Source: an uncultured Candidatus Melainabacteria bacterium (GTDB taxonomy: Bacteria; Cyanobacteriota; Vampirovibrionia; Gastranaerophilales; Gastranaerophilaceae). From it: a DNA stretch of 64,000 nt. The stretch is from the NCBI GenBank assembly GCA_949902595.1, contig CATLDC010000002.1:1-64000 (forward strand). The letters run 5' to 3'. The translations under genes and the position numbers were made by a program. Below, piece after piece: positions 17,736 through 26,414 of the stretch (its first letter is position 1; the number at the start of each line of letters is the position of its first letter). Below the pieces are notes generated by a model. The model was given only the letters and a program-made list of their open reading frames with translations, did no database searches and was not told the origin of the DNA.

Positions 17736-18707
17736 TTATCCCCTCCCTCTAAGACGCGGATCTGTAATCATAAGTAGAATATCTGCAATAAGATTTCCGA
17801 GTATAAGCATAATCGTACCCATCATCAAAGACGCCATCACAAGATTGATATCTGATTTCATAACCGCCTCAAGAATAAGCCTTCCAAGCCCCGGATACTG
17901 GAACACATACTCGGTGAGAGCTGCCCCGCTCAAAAGCCCGGCAAACTCAAACCCAAGAAGTGTAATCATCGGGTTTATTGCGTTTCTTAGTGCGTGCTTA
18001 AATATAACCTTGCCTTCACTTAAGCCCTTTGCACGCGCAAATTTTACATAATCACTGTCAAGAACTTCAAGCATATTTGCCCTCATCTGGCGCTGCAAGC
18101 CGGATAAAGAAATCGTAAAAAGAACGATGACAGGCAAAACAAGGTGTTTTGAAATATCAACAAACTTACCGACAAAGCTCATCTCATTAAAGTTGTAGCT
18201 CGTGAGCCCGCCCACCGGAAACCAGCCGGTCTTCACAGCAAAAATCAACATCAGTATTGCAAAGAAGAAAGACGGAATCGCCATTCCGATACTGGATACA
18301 ACAGTCAGAATCCTGTCAAGCGCAGTTTCTTTTCTTACAGCAGCAAGCACTCCGAGCGGGAGCCCCACAATCCAGGTCATAAAGATTACGATTGTAGTCA
18401 GAAGCAAAGTGTTAGGGATTCGCTCTTTGAGTTTCGTTGAGACTTTTTCACCTGCTGACGTGTAGCCCAAATCACCTTTCACAAACGATTTTGCCCACGA
18501 AAAATACTGGACATAGATTGGCTTGTCGAGATTCAGGCGCTTAATCTCCTTATCAAGCGTTTCTTTGGATATAGAAGGATTCAGCCTCAATTCTGCAAGC
18601 GGGTCAACAGGCGAGAGGCGGATTATAAAAAAGCTGATGAGTGACACTATTATTAAAAGCGGTATCACCTGCAAAATTCTTTTTGATATGTATTTGAAAA
18701 ATTCCAC
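17736..18707 (-). CDS. Peptide ABC transporter permease (OppB/DppB-like)
   Basis: 323 residues with six TM helices and the typical OppB N-terminus (YISKRILQVIPLLIIVSLISF; SPVDPLAE). The EAA loop is ARAKGLSEGKVIFKHALRNA. It lies 11 nt downstream of the binding-protein gene and is followed with no gap by the OppC-like gene. Confidence 0.92.
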   Translation of the reverse strand: MEFFKYISKRILQVIPLLIIVSLISFFIIRLSPVDPLAELRLNPSISKETLDKEIKRLNLDKPIYVQYFSWAKSFVKGDLGYTSAGEKVSTKLKERIPNTLLLTTIVIFMTWIVGLPLGVLAAVRKETALDRILTVVSSIGMAIPSFFFAILMLIFAVKTGWFPVGGLTSYNFNEMSFVGKFVDISKHLVLPVIVLFTISLSGLQRQMRANMLEVLDSDYVKFARAKGLSEGKVIFKHALRNAINPMITLLGFEFAGLLSGAALTEYVFQYPGLGRLILEAVMKSDINLVMASLMMGTIMLILGNLIADILLMITDPRLRGRG

Positions 18708-18718
18708 GCGCGCGCCCC

Positions 18719-20545
18719 CTAGTCTACGTAAATCTCATCCAGATTATAAATCAGCCCGCTCAAAGGTGTCGGGAAGATGTTCTTGAACTTCTTCCTTATT
18801 GCAGTAATCCTTGTCGGAGAATACAGATATATTATCGGTTTCTGGTTATAAATTATTGTCTGATACCTGTCGTACAAAGGCTTGCGCTCTTCAAACGAAA
18901 GCTTGAGCGCGCCTTCTCTAAAAATATCATCGATTTCTTTTTCCCAATCAAGCCTGTCATCGACCTTGTAATCAGAAGGCCGCATGTTAAACATGTGCAA
19001 ACTCCCTTTTGAAGTCCAAACATTCTTGCCGTCATGCGGTTCAAGCGGAGAGCCAGTGAGCCCCATTATTGCCATGTCCCAGTCGTGGGTGTTTGTAAGT
19101 TTGTTTACAAGAGAATTAAACTCCACAGGCTTAAAATTAACCTTCATCCCCAAATCTTCCAAATCCTGCTTAACCATAACCCCTAAGGCTTCACGCTCAA
19201 GGTTTCCGGCATTTGTATAAAGATCAAATTCAACCCTGTTCCCGTCTTTGTCATACAGAATTCCGTCTCGGTTTACAAACCCTGCTTTTACAAGGCTTTC
19301 TCGCGAAACATTCGGGTTGCACGGATGCCCTTTTATGTAATTGTTTAGGTAAATCGAATTAAGGCTTTCTGCTGTAAACAAAGGCTCTGCAACACCTGAT
19401 GCGATATTCTGCACCATGTTTTTTCGGTCAAGCGCCCAGTCAATTGCAGCACGGAAGTCACGGTTTGCAAACCAGCTGTGCTTGGTCGGATTCACATAAG
19501 GCTTGCCGTTTTTGTCTTTTCTGTTGTTGAGGTTTATTACAAGAAAAAGAGTCCCAGTGTCAGGTCCGAGATTGTAGATTGTGTAATCAGAATCCGGCTC
19601 TTTGAGTTTGTATCTTGCAACATTTGACCCTCTAAGGCTCAAAACATCGACCTCTTTGGCTTCAAATTTCAGAATCTCGTTATTGGTGTCACCTACAATC
19701 ATGTAAACGAGTTTATTAAGATAAGGAAGTTTTTCTCCCTTGAGGTTAATCTTGTAATAATCAGGATTCCGCTCAAACACAACGCGCTGGGCAGCAACGT
19801 ATTCTTTAAGCCTGAACGCTCCGTTTGATACAATCGTCTTAGGCGGAGTATCAGGGCTCAAAAACGCATTGAACACAGATTCGCCCTTATCAGAATACGG
19901 TTTGAAATAATGTTTTGGAACAATCGGATAAGTAAGCTGTCTCAGAAACGGCGCAAACGGACGCGGGGTTGTAAATTTAACAGTGTAATCATCAATCTTC
20001 ACAAGCTCCGGAAGTTTTCCGTCCACCATCATCGCATCCATTGTAGAAGGGTTGCCAAAGCCTTTGAAAACAATTTCTTCGAAAGTGTACATAACATCGT
20101 CAGCTGTAATCGGCTTCCCGTCAGACCATTTGACACCATGGCGCAGGTGGATTGTGTAATCGTTTTCATCAATCTCAAACGATTTTGCAAGCAGCGGAAC
20201 GACTTTCCCGCTTCTCGGGTTTGTGGTCAAAAGCCCGTCATACATAAGCCCTGCCATTGAAGACGAAGTTGCGTCTTTTGTGTTACACGGGTTAAAGGTC
20301 TTAGGGCCTTCTCCGATGGTTGAGATAACGAGTTCGCCACCGAATTTTCCGACCGGAGCTTGTGACTGGAGGTAATCAACTCCGTTGATTGTAACGTTTT
20401 TTTCGTCGTCAGGATAATCGATGTTTTTCAATTCCTGATTCACGAATTTGTCAGGGAGTTTTTCAGGAACATCAGCCCGCATGCAGGCCTTGAAAAGCAA
20501 CCCCAAGATTATAACAAAAAAAATTACACTCAATATTCTCTTCAT
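18719..20545 (-). CDS. Peptide ABC transporter substrate-binding lipoprotein (SBP_bac_5)
   Basis: 608 residues. Signal sequence with a possible lipobox ending at Cys21 (LLFKAC) suggests a lipoprotein. The family hallmarks GPKTFNPCNT, YTIHLRHGVKWSDGKPITADDV and the C-terminal YLYSPTRITAIRKK are present. It is first of a three-gene importer cassette (binding protein, OppB-like, OppC-like); no OppD/F ATPase gene is present in the window, so the ATPase must be encoded elsewhere. Confidence 0.92.
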   Translation of the reverse strand: MKRILSVIFFVIILGLLFKACMRADVPEKLPDKFVNQELKNIDYPDDEKNVTINGVDYLQSQAPVGKFGGELVISTIGEGPKTFNPCNTKDATSSSMAGLMYDGLLTTNPRSGKVVPLLAKSFEIDENDYTIHLRHGVKWSDGKPITADDVMYTFEEIVFKGFGNPSTMDAMMVDGKLPELVKIDDYTVKFTTPRPFAPFLRQLTYPIVPKHYFKPYSDKGESVFNAFLSPDTPPKTIVSNGAFRLKEYVAAQRVVFERNPDYYKINLKGEKLPYLNKLVYMIVGDTNNEILKFEAKEVDVLSLRGSNVARYKLKEPDSDYTIYNLGPDTGTLFLVINLNNRKDKNGKPYVNPTKHSWFANRDFRAAIDWALDRKNMVQNIASGVAEPLFTAESLNSIYLNNYIKGHPCNPNVSRESLVKAGFVNRDGILYDKDGNRVEFDLYTNAGNLEREALGVMVKQDLEDLGMKVNFKPVEFNSLVNKLTNTHDWDMAIMGLTGSPLEPHDGKNVWTSKGSLHMFNMRPSDYKVDDRLDWEKEIDDIFREGALKLSFEERKPLYDRYQTIIYNQKPIIYLYSPTRITAIRKKFKNIFPTPLSGLIYNLDEIYVD

Positions 20546-20579
20546 AAATATAAGAATATCACGTTTGAAAAAATTTTGC

Positions 20580-22151
20580 TTAGTCCAAAGGGGTAGTTTT
20601 ATAAATCTTGAACCTAAAATCAGCCCCTATCTCTTTTTCAAGCGTGTAGTTATCCTCGATATACTTCTTAATATTTACCCCATAATCCGCCCCAAACTCT
20701 TTGTAATAATAATTTGAAGTATCGTAGTTGCTTGTAACAATGTATTCCGGCTTAACAAAATCCAGCCTGCTTATAATAAGTTTTTCGCCAAATGTCTCAA
20801 CATACATCGGAATAAGAGAATAGAACTTGTTATCAGAGCTTCTGGCAGTTAAAAAATTCACCGCAAGACATTCGGGGTAAATAACCACCTTAGCGTCTTT
20901 TGGAATCTCTGATTCAAGATAGCTCACAAGCTCTTTGACCGCCTGACCGTAAAACGGTGCCGCGTAGACAACTCCGCGTCCTGTTTGGATTTTAACATTC
21001 TTTGAGCAAAGCTCTTTTGCGTTTTTTATAGAAAGAACCAAAGCGCATCCAAGAGTCAGAACAAGAAGCGGTTTTCTTAAGTCTTTCGGCACTAAGATAA
21101 ACAGAGAAATTAAAGCAAACGGAAGGAAAAATACGCCATAAGATTTCAGAGTAAGTGCAAAAAATATTTTCGCACTAATCAGGAGCGAAGCTAGCACAAA
21201 AAGCTTTTCGTCTCTGGTTAAAGTCTTGAATCTCCAGACAAAAAGTATCAGTATAAGCGGAAATACGTAAATCAGAAGCGCCGGTGAGACAGCAAAGTAA
21301 AGATAAACAAGAACGATTGGAATAATTTTCCAGGATCTGAAATACCAAACAAGAGCAAGCGGAAGTGCCATCTTCAAAAGATTAATCAAATAAACCGGAA
21401 CAAGCGCCCACTGGAACTCAAGCCCTGACACAGAATAAAACCAGTGCATTGATTTAGAAGAGAGCATTGCCAGAATTAACCCGAAAGAAGTTAGCAAGTC
21501 TTCAAATCTCAACCCTTGCAAAACTAGTGGAGTCAAAACAAGCAAAACCGGTATCACAAGCGCCGAAATATTTTTCCAGATATCCTTTTTCCCGCTTATA
21601 TACACAAGAAGCGGAAGCAAGAGTATAAACTCGTATTTTGAGCAAACCGCAAAAGAATACATTAGATAAGTGAGCGGGAATTTTTTATCCAAAGCAAACC
21701 AGACCGAGCCCAGAACGAACAAAAGTCCGTACAAAACTCCGTAAGAATACGGAAAAATCATATTAAAAACATTCGGAGAAAGCACAGCCCCTGCAATAAT
21801 AAACAACACAATTCCGAGGCTGCAATTTTCATCCAGAAACCGTTTTGCAATAAAGTAAACCAGGTTCAAAACACCGGCGCTGGCAAAGAGACCTGCAAAG
21901 TAAAGGACTTTCAGATTTACCCCGAAAATTTTGAACAGAAGTGCATTAAGCAAATACGCAAACGGTGCATAAATCGTGAAAATGTTTTTATAAAGCACCT
22001 TCCCTGCCGCAACTTCAGCCGGAATATAAGCTTCTCTAAAAGAGTCGACAATTATATCTCCGAACCTTCCATACCCGAGCCAGAACACCGCAAAAAGCAG
22101 GAGGTTAATAAGAATCAGGTGTCGGTTATTTTTCACAAAATTCATTACCAT
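20580..22151 (-). CDS. Multi-TM glycosyltransferase-like membrane protein (GT39/ArnT type)
   Basis: A 523-residue protein with about 11-12 TM helices. After TM1 comes the acidic loop DIIVDSFREAYIPAEV (Asp36), positioned like the catalytic acidic residue of PMT/ArnT-type GT-C enzymes, followed by KNIFTIYAPFAYLLNA. The ~120-residue C-terminal part is soluble. GT-C enzymes transfer sugars from polyprenyl phosphates in the periplasm. The acceptor is unknown. ATG lies 7 nt after a TAAGAT box preceded by TTGCTT at 17 nt, with no SD, so it may also be leaderless. Confidence 0.75.
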   Translation of the reverse strand: MVMNFVKNNRHLILINLLLFAVFWLGYGRFGDIIVDSFREAYIPAEVAAGKVLYKNIFTIYAPFAYLLNALLFKIFGVNLKVLYFAGLFASAGVLNLVYFIAKRFLDENCSLGIVLFIIAGAVLSPNVFNMIFPYSYGVLYGLLFVLGSVWFALDKKFPLTYLMYSFAVCSKYEFILLLPLLVYISGKKDIWKNISALVIPVLLVLTPLVLQGLRFEDLLTSFGLILAMLSSKSMHWFYSVSGLEFQWALVPVYLINLLKMALPLALVWYFRSWKIIPIVLVYLYFAVSPALLIYVFPLILILFVWRFKTLTRDEKLFVLASLLISAKIFFALTLKSYGVFFLPFALISLFILVPKDLRKPLLVLTLGCALVLSIKNAKELCSKNVKIQTGRGVVYAAPFYGQAVKELVSYLESEIPKDAKVVIYPECLAVNFLTARSSDNKFYSLIPMYVETFGEKLIISRLDFVKPEYIVTSNYDTSNYYYKEFGADYGVNIKKYIEDNYTLEKEIGADFRFKIYKTTPLD

Positions 22152-22161
22152 AAAATTAATC

Positions 22162-22218
22162 TTAACAAAGCTTTACAAAGAAAGCAATTTTGTTACACAG
22201 AAAAACTTTATATATATG
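22162..22218 (+). promoter_or_regulatory. Shared promoter motif, site 1
   Basis: TTAACA at 22162, TTTACA at 22172, GCAATTTT at 22184, then ACTTTATATATATG starting at 22205. The distance from GCAATT to ACTTT is 21 nt, the same as in the sister sites at 38402, 47308, 46855 and 58139. Confidence 0.7.
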
Positions 22219-22244
22219 TGTGTTAGTGAAAGGTATTTTACAGT

Positions 22245-22715
22245 ATGGCAATCAATCCATATACTCTAAATAGTTTATACGGTCAGGGCATTCTGGACTA
22301 CGTTCCGTACGATTTGTGCGGAGGCGCGAACGTTAGTGCGCTAAACGGGATGCAGAATCCATACTTAAATATGGCTGCTCAGGGCGGGCTTTATCAGAAC
22401 GCCGGAAACAGTATTGACACATTCAATGCAGCGGGGATGAATACTCAAATCGGAGGGGGAGAAGAAAAATACGGGTTTAACCAGACAGGATTCAGCAGCC
22501 CGCAGGGCGGGACATCCTCAAACGGGTTCAGGAATCTTTCCAACAAGTTTAACAGTGCAATTTCAAGTGTTAGCAATGCGCCGAATTTTATCAAAGGATT
22601 AGTCTCAGGTGCAATACTTTTAGGCACTTTAATCTTCTGTTTCAAGGGCAAAAAGAAGCCGCCTGTTGTTGAGAAGCAGAGTCTGTTTTCAAAATTACTC
22701 CACAAGAAAAAATAA
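22245..22715 (+). CDS. Lineage-specific Gly/Asn-rich protein with C-terminal TM
   Basis: 156 residues. The first ~110 are low-complexity, rich in Gly, Asn, Gln and Tyr (e.g. LNMAAQGGLYQNAGNS). One TM helix follows (about 115-134, LVSGAILLGTLIFCF) and then a basic tail (KGKKKPP...HKKK), consistent with a tail-anchored protein. SD is weak (GTGAAAGG). It is driven by shared promoter site 1. Function unknown. Confidence 0.7.
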   Translation: MAINPYTLNSLYGQGILDYVPYDLCGGANVSALNGMQNPYLNMAAQGGLYQNAGNSIDTFNAAGMNTQIGGGEEKYGFNQTGFSSPQGGTSSNGFRNLSNKFNSAISSVSNAPNFIKGLVSGAILLGTLIFCFKGKKKPPVVEKQSLFSKLLHKKK

Positions 22716-22756
22716 ATAACCTTACAAAATACCTTATTAATTAACCAAAATTTATC

Positions 22757-22777
22757 ACGCCGGAAGGCGTTTTTTTT
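22757..22777 (+). terminator. Intrinsic terminator
   Basis: ACGCC-GGAA-GGCGT stem-loop followed by eight T residues. An ATG immediately after the T run is not the likely tolC start. Confidence 0.85.
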
Positions 22778-22795
22778 ATGCTAAAATATTTTTGT

Positions 22796-24058
22796 ATGAA
22801 GAGAATCCTTTTAATAGCAGCACTGGCATTATTTACATCAACAGGTGCGTTTGCACAGGTCGTTAACACTGATTTAGACTCCATTATTCAAATCGGGCTC
22901 AAAGAGAACTGGGATTTGAAGATGAAGCGAATGGAGCTCAAGGCTGCAGAAAAAGACATAAAAATTGCAAACCGGCTTCAGAACCCGCAGATACAATCCA
23001 ACATCGTTATGGGAAATGTTGCGCTCGGGAACTCTTCCCAGGCTGGTTTAGCGCTTCCGGTTGAAGTGCTTAAGCGCGGAGTGAGAAAAAAAGCTGCAAT
23101 AGAGGCTTATTCAATCAAAGAAACAGAGCTAAAGCAAGCAGAGCACAACTACAAGCTTCAAATAATGCAGGCATATTTTGACATTCTGCACGCAAAATCC
23201 GTATACAAGATTCAGGAAGAGCGTCTCAAGCTTTTCAAGGATCTGGTAAAAATCACGACTGACAAGCCAAAGTATCCGGCTTACGAGATTGACAACCTCA
23301 AGGCTGACATTCAGTATGCGCAGCAGCAAATCGAGGTTAACCGCGCAAAATCAAACCTGCTTGCCAAGCAGTTTGAGCTTAACAAGATTCTGAACACCGG
23401 AGTGGACGAAGTAATGTACGACACAAAAGAGTCTTCATTATTCGGTAACTGGGCGTTTTTGGACATAAAAATTCCTGAATACAATTTTCTTGAAAACATT
23501 GCGCTTCAATACAGCTACATGGTTAAGCTTTCGCAGAAAAACATTGACAAGTCAGAGTTAGAACTTACGCTTGCAAAACGAAACAGAGTGCCTGATTTTT
23601 CTGTTGCAGGAGGTTACGCTTGGCAAACGCACAGGCATGCGCCTAACGATTTTGGAGGTGCGTTTGTGGGGTTTGGGATGGATGTTCCGGTGCTTTACAA
23701 TTTCACTCCGGAGATTCAGAAAGCACAGATTTATCTCGAGCGCAGCAAATCAGGCAAAAAGGCTTACGAACACCAGCTTAAGTACGAGCTAAAGAAGGAT
23801 TACAACATATTCAAGTACTCGGCTGAGAACATGGAGTATTCAAAAAAGATTCTGGAAGACTCACAAAAGATTGTCCAGCTTTCAACTGATGGGTACATCA
23901 AGGGCAAAAACTCTTACAGTGATTTAGTTATCAACGAAAACGGGCATCAGGAGGTTTTGAGCCAGTATCTTAATGCGATGTCCAAGCATTTTTACTCATA
24001 TCTTGAGTTAATGCAGGATATCGGGCATGATATTTTAATAGAAGAGGAATTACTATGA
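22796..24058 (+). CDS. TolC-family outer membrane efflux protein
   Basis: 420 residues with a signal peptide (MKRILLIAALALFTSTGAFA). Two OEP-type helical repeats contain long heptad-rich helices (e.g. RMELKAAEKDIKIANRLQNPQI). TolC-like trimers span the outer membrane for type I secretion or RND/ABC efflux. The internal ATG was chosen because the signal peptide begins there. It has no SD and follows a TAAAAT box by 8 nt. Its 3' end overlaps the HAD gene by 4 nt. No inner-membrane pump lies adjacent. Confidence 0.88.
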   Translation: MKRILLIAALALFTSTGAFAQVVNTDLDSIIQIGLKENWDLKMKRMELKAAEKDIKIANRLQNPQIQSNIVMGNVALGNSSQAGLALPVEVLKRGVRKKAAIEAYSIKETELKQAEHNYKLQIMQAYFDILHAKSVYKIQEERLKLFKDLVKITTDKPKYPAYEIDNLKADIQYAQQQIEVNRAKSNLLAKQFELNKILNTGVDEVMYDTKESSLFGNWAFLDIKIPEYNFLENIALQYSYMVKLSQKNIDKSELELTLAKRNRVPDFSVAGGYAWQTHRHAPNDFGGAFVGFGMDVPVLYNFTPEIQKAQIYLERSKSGKKAYEHQLKYELKKDYNIFKYSAENMEYSKKILEDSQKIVQLSTDGYIKGKNSYSDLVINENGHQEVLSQYLNAMSKHFYSYLELMQDIGHDILIEEELL

Positions 24059-24843
24059 TTAAGCTTGTTGCAACAGACATAGACGGCACAATACTTATAC
24101 CGGAAGGCGAGTTTACGCAGGGTGTAAAAAAATGCGTAAAAGAGCTTTGTGAAAAAGGGATAAAAGTTGTGCTGGTAACAGGCCGGATGCATGCAGCAGC
24201 AAGCCTTATTGCAAAAGACTTGGGGCTTGACACACCTGTCGTATCGTATCAGGGCGGGCTTATCAAAAACAACGGCGAGACGCTTTACCAGAGGTGTTTA
24301 ACCGAAGAGCAGGCTGAAAGGATTCTTGCGTGGGCAAAAGAGGAAAAAATCCACATCAATCTTTATAATGATGATATTTTGTTTTCGGAGAAAGTTTGTC
24401 CAGAGATTACGCGTTACTGCAACAATCTGCACACAAAGTACACGATAAAGCCGTTTTGCGAGATTGAGAAGACAAGAATCAACAAGCTTCTTGCAATTGA
24501 TTACGAGAATCCGGAGCGGATTAACCGGTATGAAAAAGAGCTCCCGCAGATTTTTCCTGAGCTTTACATCGTAAAATCCACCCCGTATTTTCTGGAGTTT
24601 TCTAATCCGGAGGGTTCAAAATACTGTGCTGTTAAGTATTTGCAGTCTCTCTGGGGTTTAAAAGACGAAGAGATTTTGACAATCGGAGACCAGAATAACG
24701 ACATTGCGCTCTTAAAAGCCGGCGGGGTCAAGGTTGCGATGGGTAATGCAACGGAAGAGCTTAAGGAGATTGCTGATTATATTACGGATTCGGTTTATGA
24801 AGACGGGTTTGTGAAAGCAATGGAAAAATTTTGTTTAAAATAA
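24055..24843 (+). CDS. Cof-type HAD-IIB phosphatase
   Basis: 262 residues of the Cof/YidA branch of the HAD superfamily. Motif I is DIDGTI (Asp8, Asp10), motif II is near VLVTGR, and motif IV is GDQNNDIALL. A Cof-type C2 cap lies between motifs II and III. Such enzymes dephosphorylate sugar phosphates, FMN or PLP; the substrate is not predictable. Start overlaps tolC by 4 nt (ATGA). Its stop codon coincides with the T tract of the convergent SRP RNA. Confidence 0.9.
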   Translation: MIKLVATDIDGTILIPEGEFTQGVKKCVKELCEKGIKVVLVTGRMHAAASLIAKDLGLDTPVVSYQGGLIKNNGETLYQRCLTEEQAERILAWAKEEKIHINLYNDDILFSEKVCPEITRYCNNLHTKYTIKPFCEIEKTRINKLLAIDYENPERINRYEKELPQIFPELYIVKSTPYFLEFSNPEGSKYCAVKYLQSLWGLKDEEILTIGDQNNDIALLKAGGVKVAMGNATEELKEIADYITDSVYEDGFVKAMEKFCLK

Positions 24844-25105
24844 AAAACCGTACCACTGCCTATCGAAATACAAATAAACTGATTCTGCCTGTAGAATCTA
24901 CTTCTTAGAAGTATAACACCCGCAAGGATTACCTTAGTGCTGCTATGTTTCCATCCTGACACGGTTCGATATCTTACGCCATCATAATCTAAGTTATCAA
25001 CAATCCTATAAACATAGGCAATTTACCTGCACCCCTCACAGCAGGCTCTGCACCCCGCAATAGCTTCGGGTCGAGAGAACGCTACGTCCCCGTGGAGTAC
25101 GGCAG
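24842..25105 (-). ncRNA. ffs: Signal recognition particle RNA, large bacterial type with Alu domain
   Basis: The diagnostic SRP apical hairpin is present (GTGTCAGGATGGAAACA, then TAGCAGCAC), which binds Ffh. Long-range pairings support a ~264-nt RNA. The 5' CCGTACTCCAC pairs with the 3' GTGGTACGG, TGCCTAT with ATAGGCA, CTTAGA with TCTAAG, and CGTAAG with CTTGCG. The 5' third therefore forms an Alu-like domain as in Bacillus scRNA. A T run ends the gene, and a TTGTAA-17-TACAAT promoter precedes it. Confidence 0.92.
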
Positions 25106-25110
25106 AGGTA

Positions 25111-25139
25111 ATTGTAACATAAAAACTACCCGATTACAA
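25111..25139 (-). promoter_or_regulatory. SRP RNA promoter
   Basis: TTGTAA (25134-25139), a 17-nt spacer, then TACAAT (25111-25116), ending 5-6 nt before the inferred RNA 5' end. It overlaps the last codons of the LD-carboxypeptidase gene. Confidence 0.75.
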
Positions 25140-26007
25140 GTTTGTTACCATGCAAATAGCTTCGCTTCCCAACCGGAATCGTTATTTTCTCCTGCGCATG
25201 CGTAATCTTAAACCCGCCGGCCACCGGGATACCGAGTTCTTGTGCAAGCTCTACAAAATACTCTTCCAGCCATTCAGGTTTATCTGCATCAAGAAAATCA
25301 CCCAATACGATTCCTTTGCATCTAATCCTGAATTTTTCAATATTCAAAAGCTGTTGAAACATCCTGTCTATCTTGTAAACAGGCTCGTTCAAGTCTTCCG
25401 CAAAGAATATGAAATCCGCATCCGGAATAAAATCCAACCCGCAGAGAGAAACAACAGTCGCCAGATTCCCGCCCCAGATAATTCCTTCTGCCTGACCTTC
25501 TTTGTAGGTTTTGTCTCCGCAAAATTCCAATCGGTTGCCGTTTATTGCTTCAAGAAAATTATGCCAGGTAAACATCGCCCCCTCCCTTGATGGGGAGGGT
25601 TGGGGTGGGGTACAGCATTCTGCCCCGAAATCACTACACGCCATCGCACCATGATAAGTCACCATGCCGGTCTTTTTGTATATCATAAGCAAAAGCGCAG
25701 TTACATCAGAAAAACCGGTGAAAATTTTCGGATTCTTTTTCAAAACTTCGTAATCAATCTTATTAACGAGTCTTATTGCACCATAACCGCCTCGTGCACA
25801 CATAATAATATCAATTTCAGGGTCTTCAAAAAACTTATATAGTTCTTCCAGCTTGCACTCATCAGAGCCAGCCAGATAGCGCTTCCTGTCAAAAATATTT
25901 TTTGAGAGTTTTACATTAAATCCCAATCCCTCTAGATTCAATTTGGCATTATTAAGTTTTTCCCTGTCGCATGCGCCTGAAAGCGCGATTATTCCGATTG
26001 TTTTCAT
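25126..26007 (-). CDS. ldcA: LD-carboxypeptidase (S66 family)
   Basis: 293 residues, MccF/LdcA family, cleaving the terminal D-Ala of tetrapeptides during murein recycling in the cytoplasm. The triad is visible: Ser100 (FTGFSDVTAL), Glu204 (FAEDLNEP) and His270 (KITHAQEKITIPVG). Residues ~132-144 (TPPQPSPSREG) are translated from an in-frame REP-like repeat and have no place in the family. They lie between the nucleophile and the acid and may form a surface loop. ATG follows an extended -10 by 6 nt, with no SD. Confidence 0.9.
   Translation of the reverse strand: MKTIGIIALSGACDREKLNNAKLNLEGLGFNVKLSKNIFDRKRYLAGSDECKLEELYKFFEDPEIDIIMCARGGYGAIRLVNKIDYEVLKKNPKIFTGFSDVTALLLMIYKKTGMVTYHGAMACSDFGAECCTPPQPSPSREGAMFTWHNFLEAINGNRLEFCGDKTYKEGQAEGIIWGGNLATVVSLCGLDFIPDADFIFFAEDLNEPVYKIDRMFQQLLNIEKFRIRCKGIVLGDFLDADKPEWLEEYFVELAQELGIPVAGGFKITHAQEKITIPVGKRSYLHGNKLVIG
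25576..25616 (+). repeat. REP-like palindromic repeat, copy C, inside ldcA
   Basis: CCCTCCC-TTGAT-GGGGAGGG hairpin followed by TTGGGGTGGGGTACAGC. The GTGGGGTACAGC tail is also present in copy D (55705-55745). The insertion keeps the reading frame of ldcA open. Confidence 0.85.
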
Positions 26008-26013
26008 ACAGCT

Positions 26014-26022
26014 ATTCTATCA
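26014..26022 (-). promoter_or_regulatory. Extended -10 promoter of leaderless ldcA
   Basis: TGA followed by TAGAAT ends exactly 6 nt before ATG at 26007. No Shine-Dalgarno is present. Confidence 0.55.
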
Positions 26023-26038
26023 CATTTTGTAAATAATT

Positions 26039-26101
26039 GTAACAACTTTAAGCTCAAAGCGCAATTTTTGAATTTTTTAGACGTTATTATATATATACAA
26101 G
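26039..26101 (+). promoter_or_regulatory. Shared promoter motif, site 2
   Basis: GTAACA at 26039, GCAATTTTT at 26061 (22 nt later, as in the other sites), then TTATTATATATATACAAG. The ACTT element is replaced by CGTT at the same position. It drives the small gene starting at 26119. Confidence 0.6.
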
Positions 26102-26118
26102 TTGAAAAGGATATGACT

Positions 26119-26379
26119 ATGGGTGCAATACCAGGAATCGAACAAAAATATCAATACGGTCAATACGGGCAGGGTGCCAAGATACCTTTTGGCGGGCTGA
26201 CAGTACAACCAAGGGTTACGACACCAACACCATCGGTTGACAACCCGTACGGAATCGCAATTCCACAAAATTATTCTTACACGACCAGCGAAAACGGTGA
26301 CAAGATAGCTACCGGACAGGACGGAGTCGGGCTGGCGCACAGGGACGCAAAAGATTATAACTTTATGTTAATCGCATAA
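26119..26379 (+). CDS. Small lineage-specific protein
   Basis: 86 residues starting MGAIPGIEQKYQYGQYG; the second ATG was chosen because it has the best spacing (8 nt) from AAAAGG. The N-terminal third is Gly/Gln/Tyr-rich, then Pro/Thr-rich. No signal peptide or TM. Like the gene at 22245, it is Tyr/Gly/Gln-rich and behind a shared-motif promoter. Function unknown. Confidence 0.6.
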   Translation: MGAIPGIEQKYQYGQYGQGAKIPFGGLTVQPRVTTPTPSVDNPYGIAIPQNYSYTTSENGDKIATGQDGVGLAHRDAKDYNFMLIA

Positions 26380-26382
26380 TTA

Positions 26383-26413
26383 AAAAAAGGCCTTTTTAAA
26401 AAGGTCTTTTTTT
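26383..26413. terminator. Bidirectional terminator
   Basis: AAAAGGCC/GGTCTTTT inverted repeat with A and T tracts on either side, between the convergent genes ending at 26379 and 26415. Confidence 0.75.
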
Positions 26414-26414
26414 A

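Noticed and set aside
24842-25105. Possible tmRNA or 6S RNA
   Set aside because: The GTGTCAGGATGGAAACA/TAGCAGCAC hairpin is specific for SRP RNA; no tRNA-like domain or tag ORF is present.
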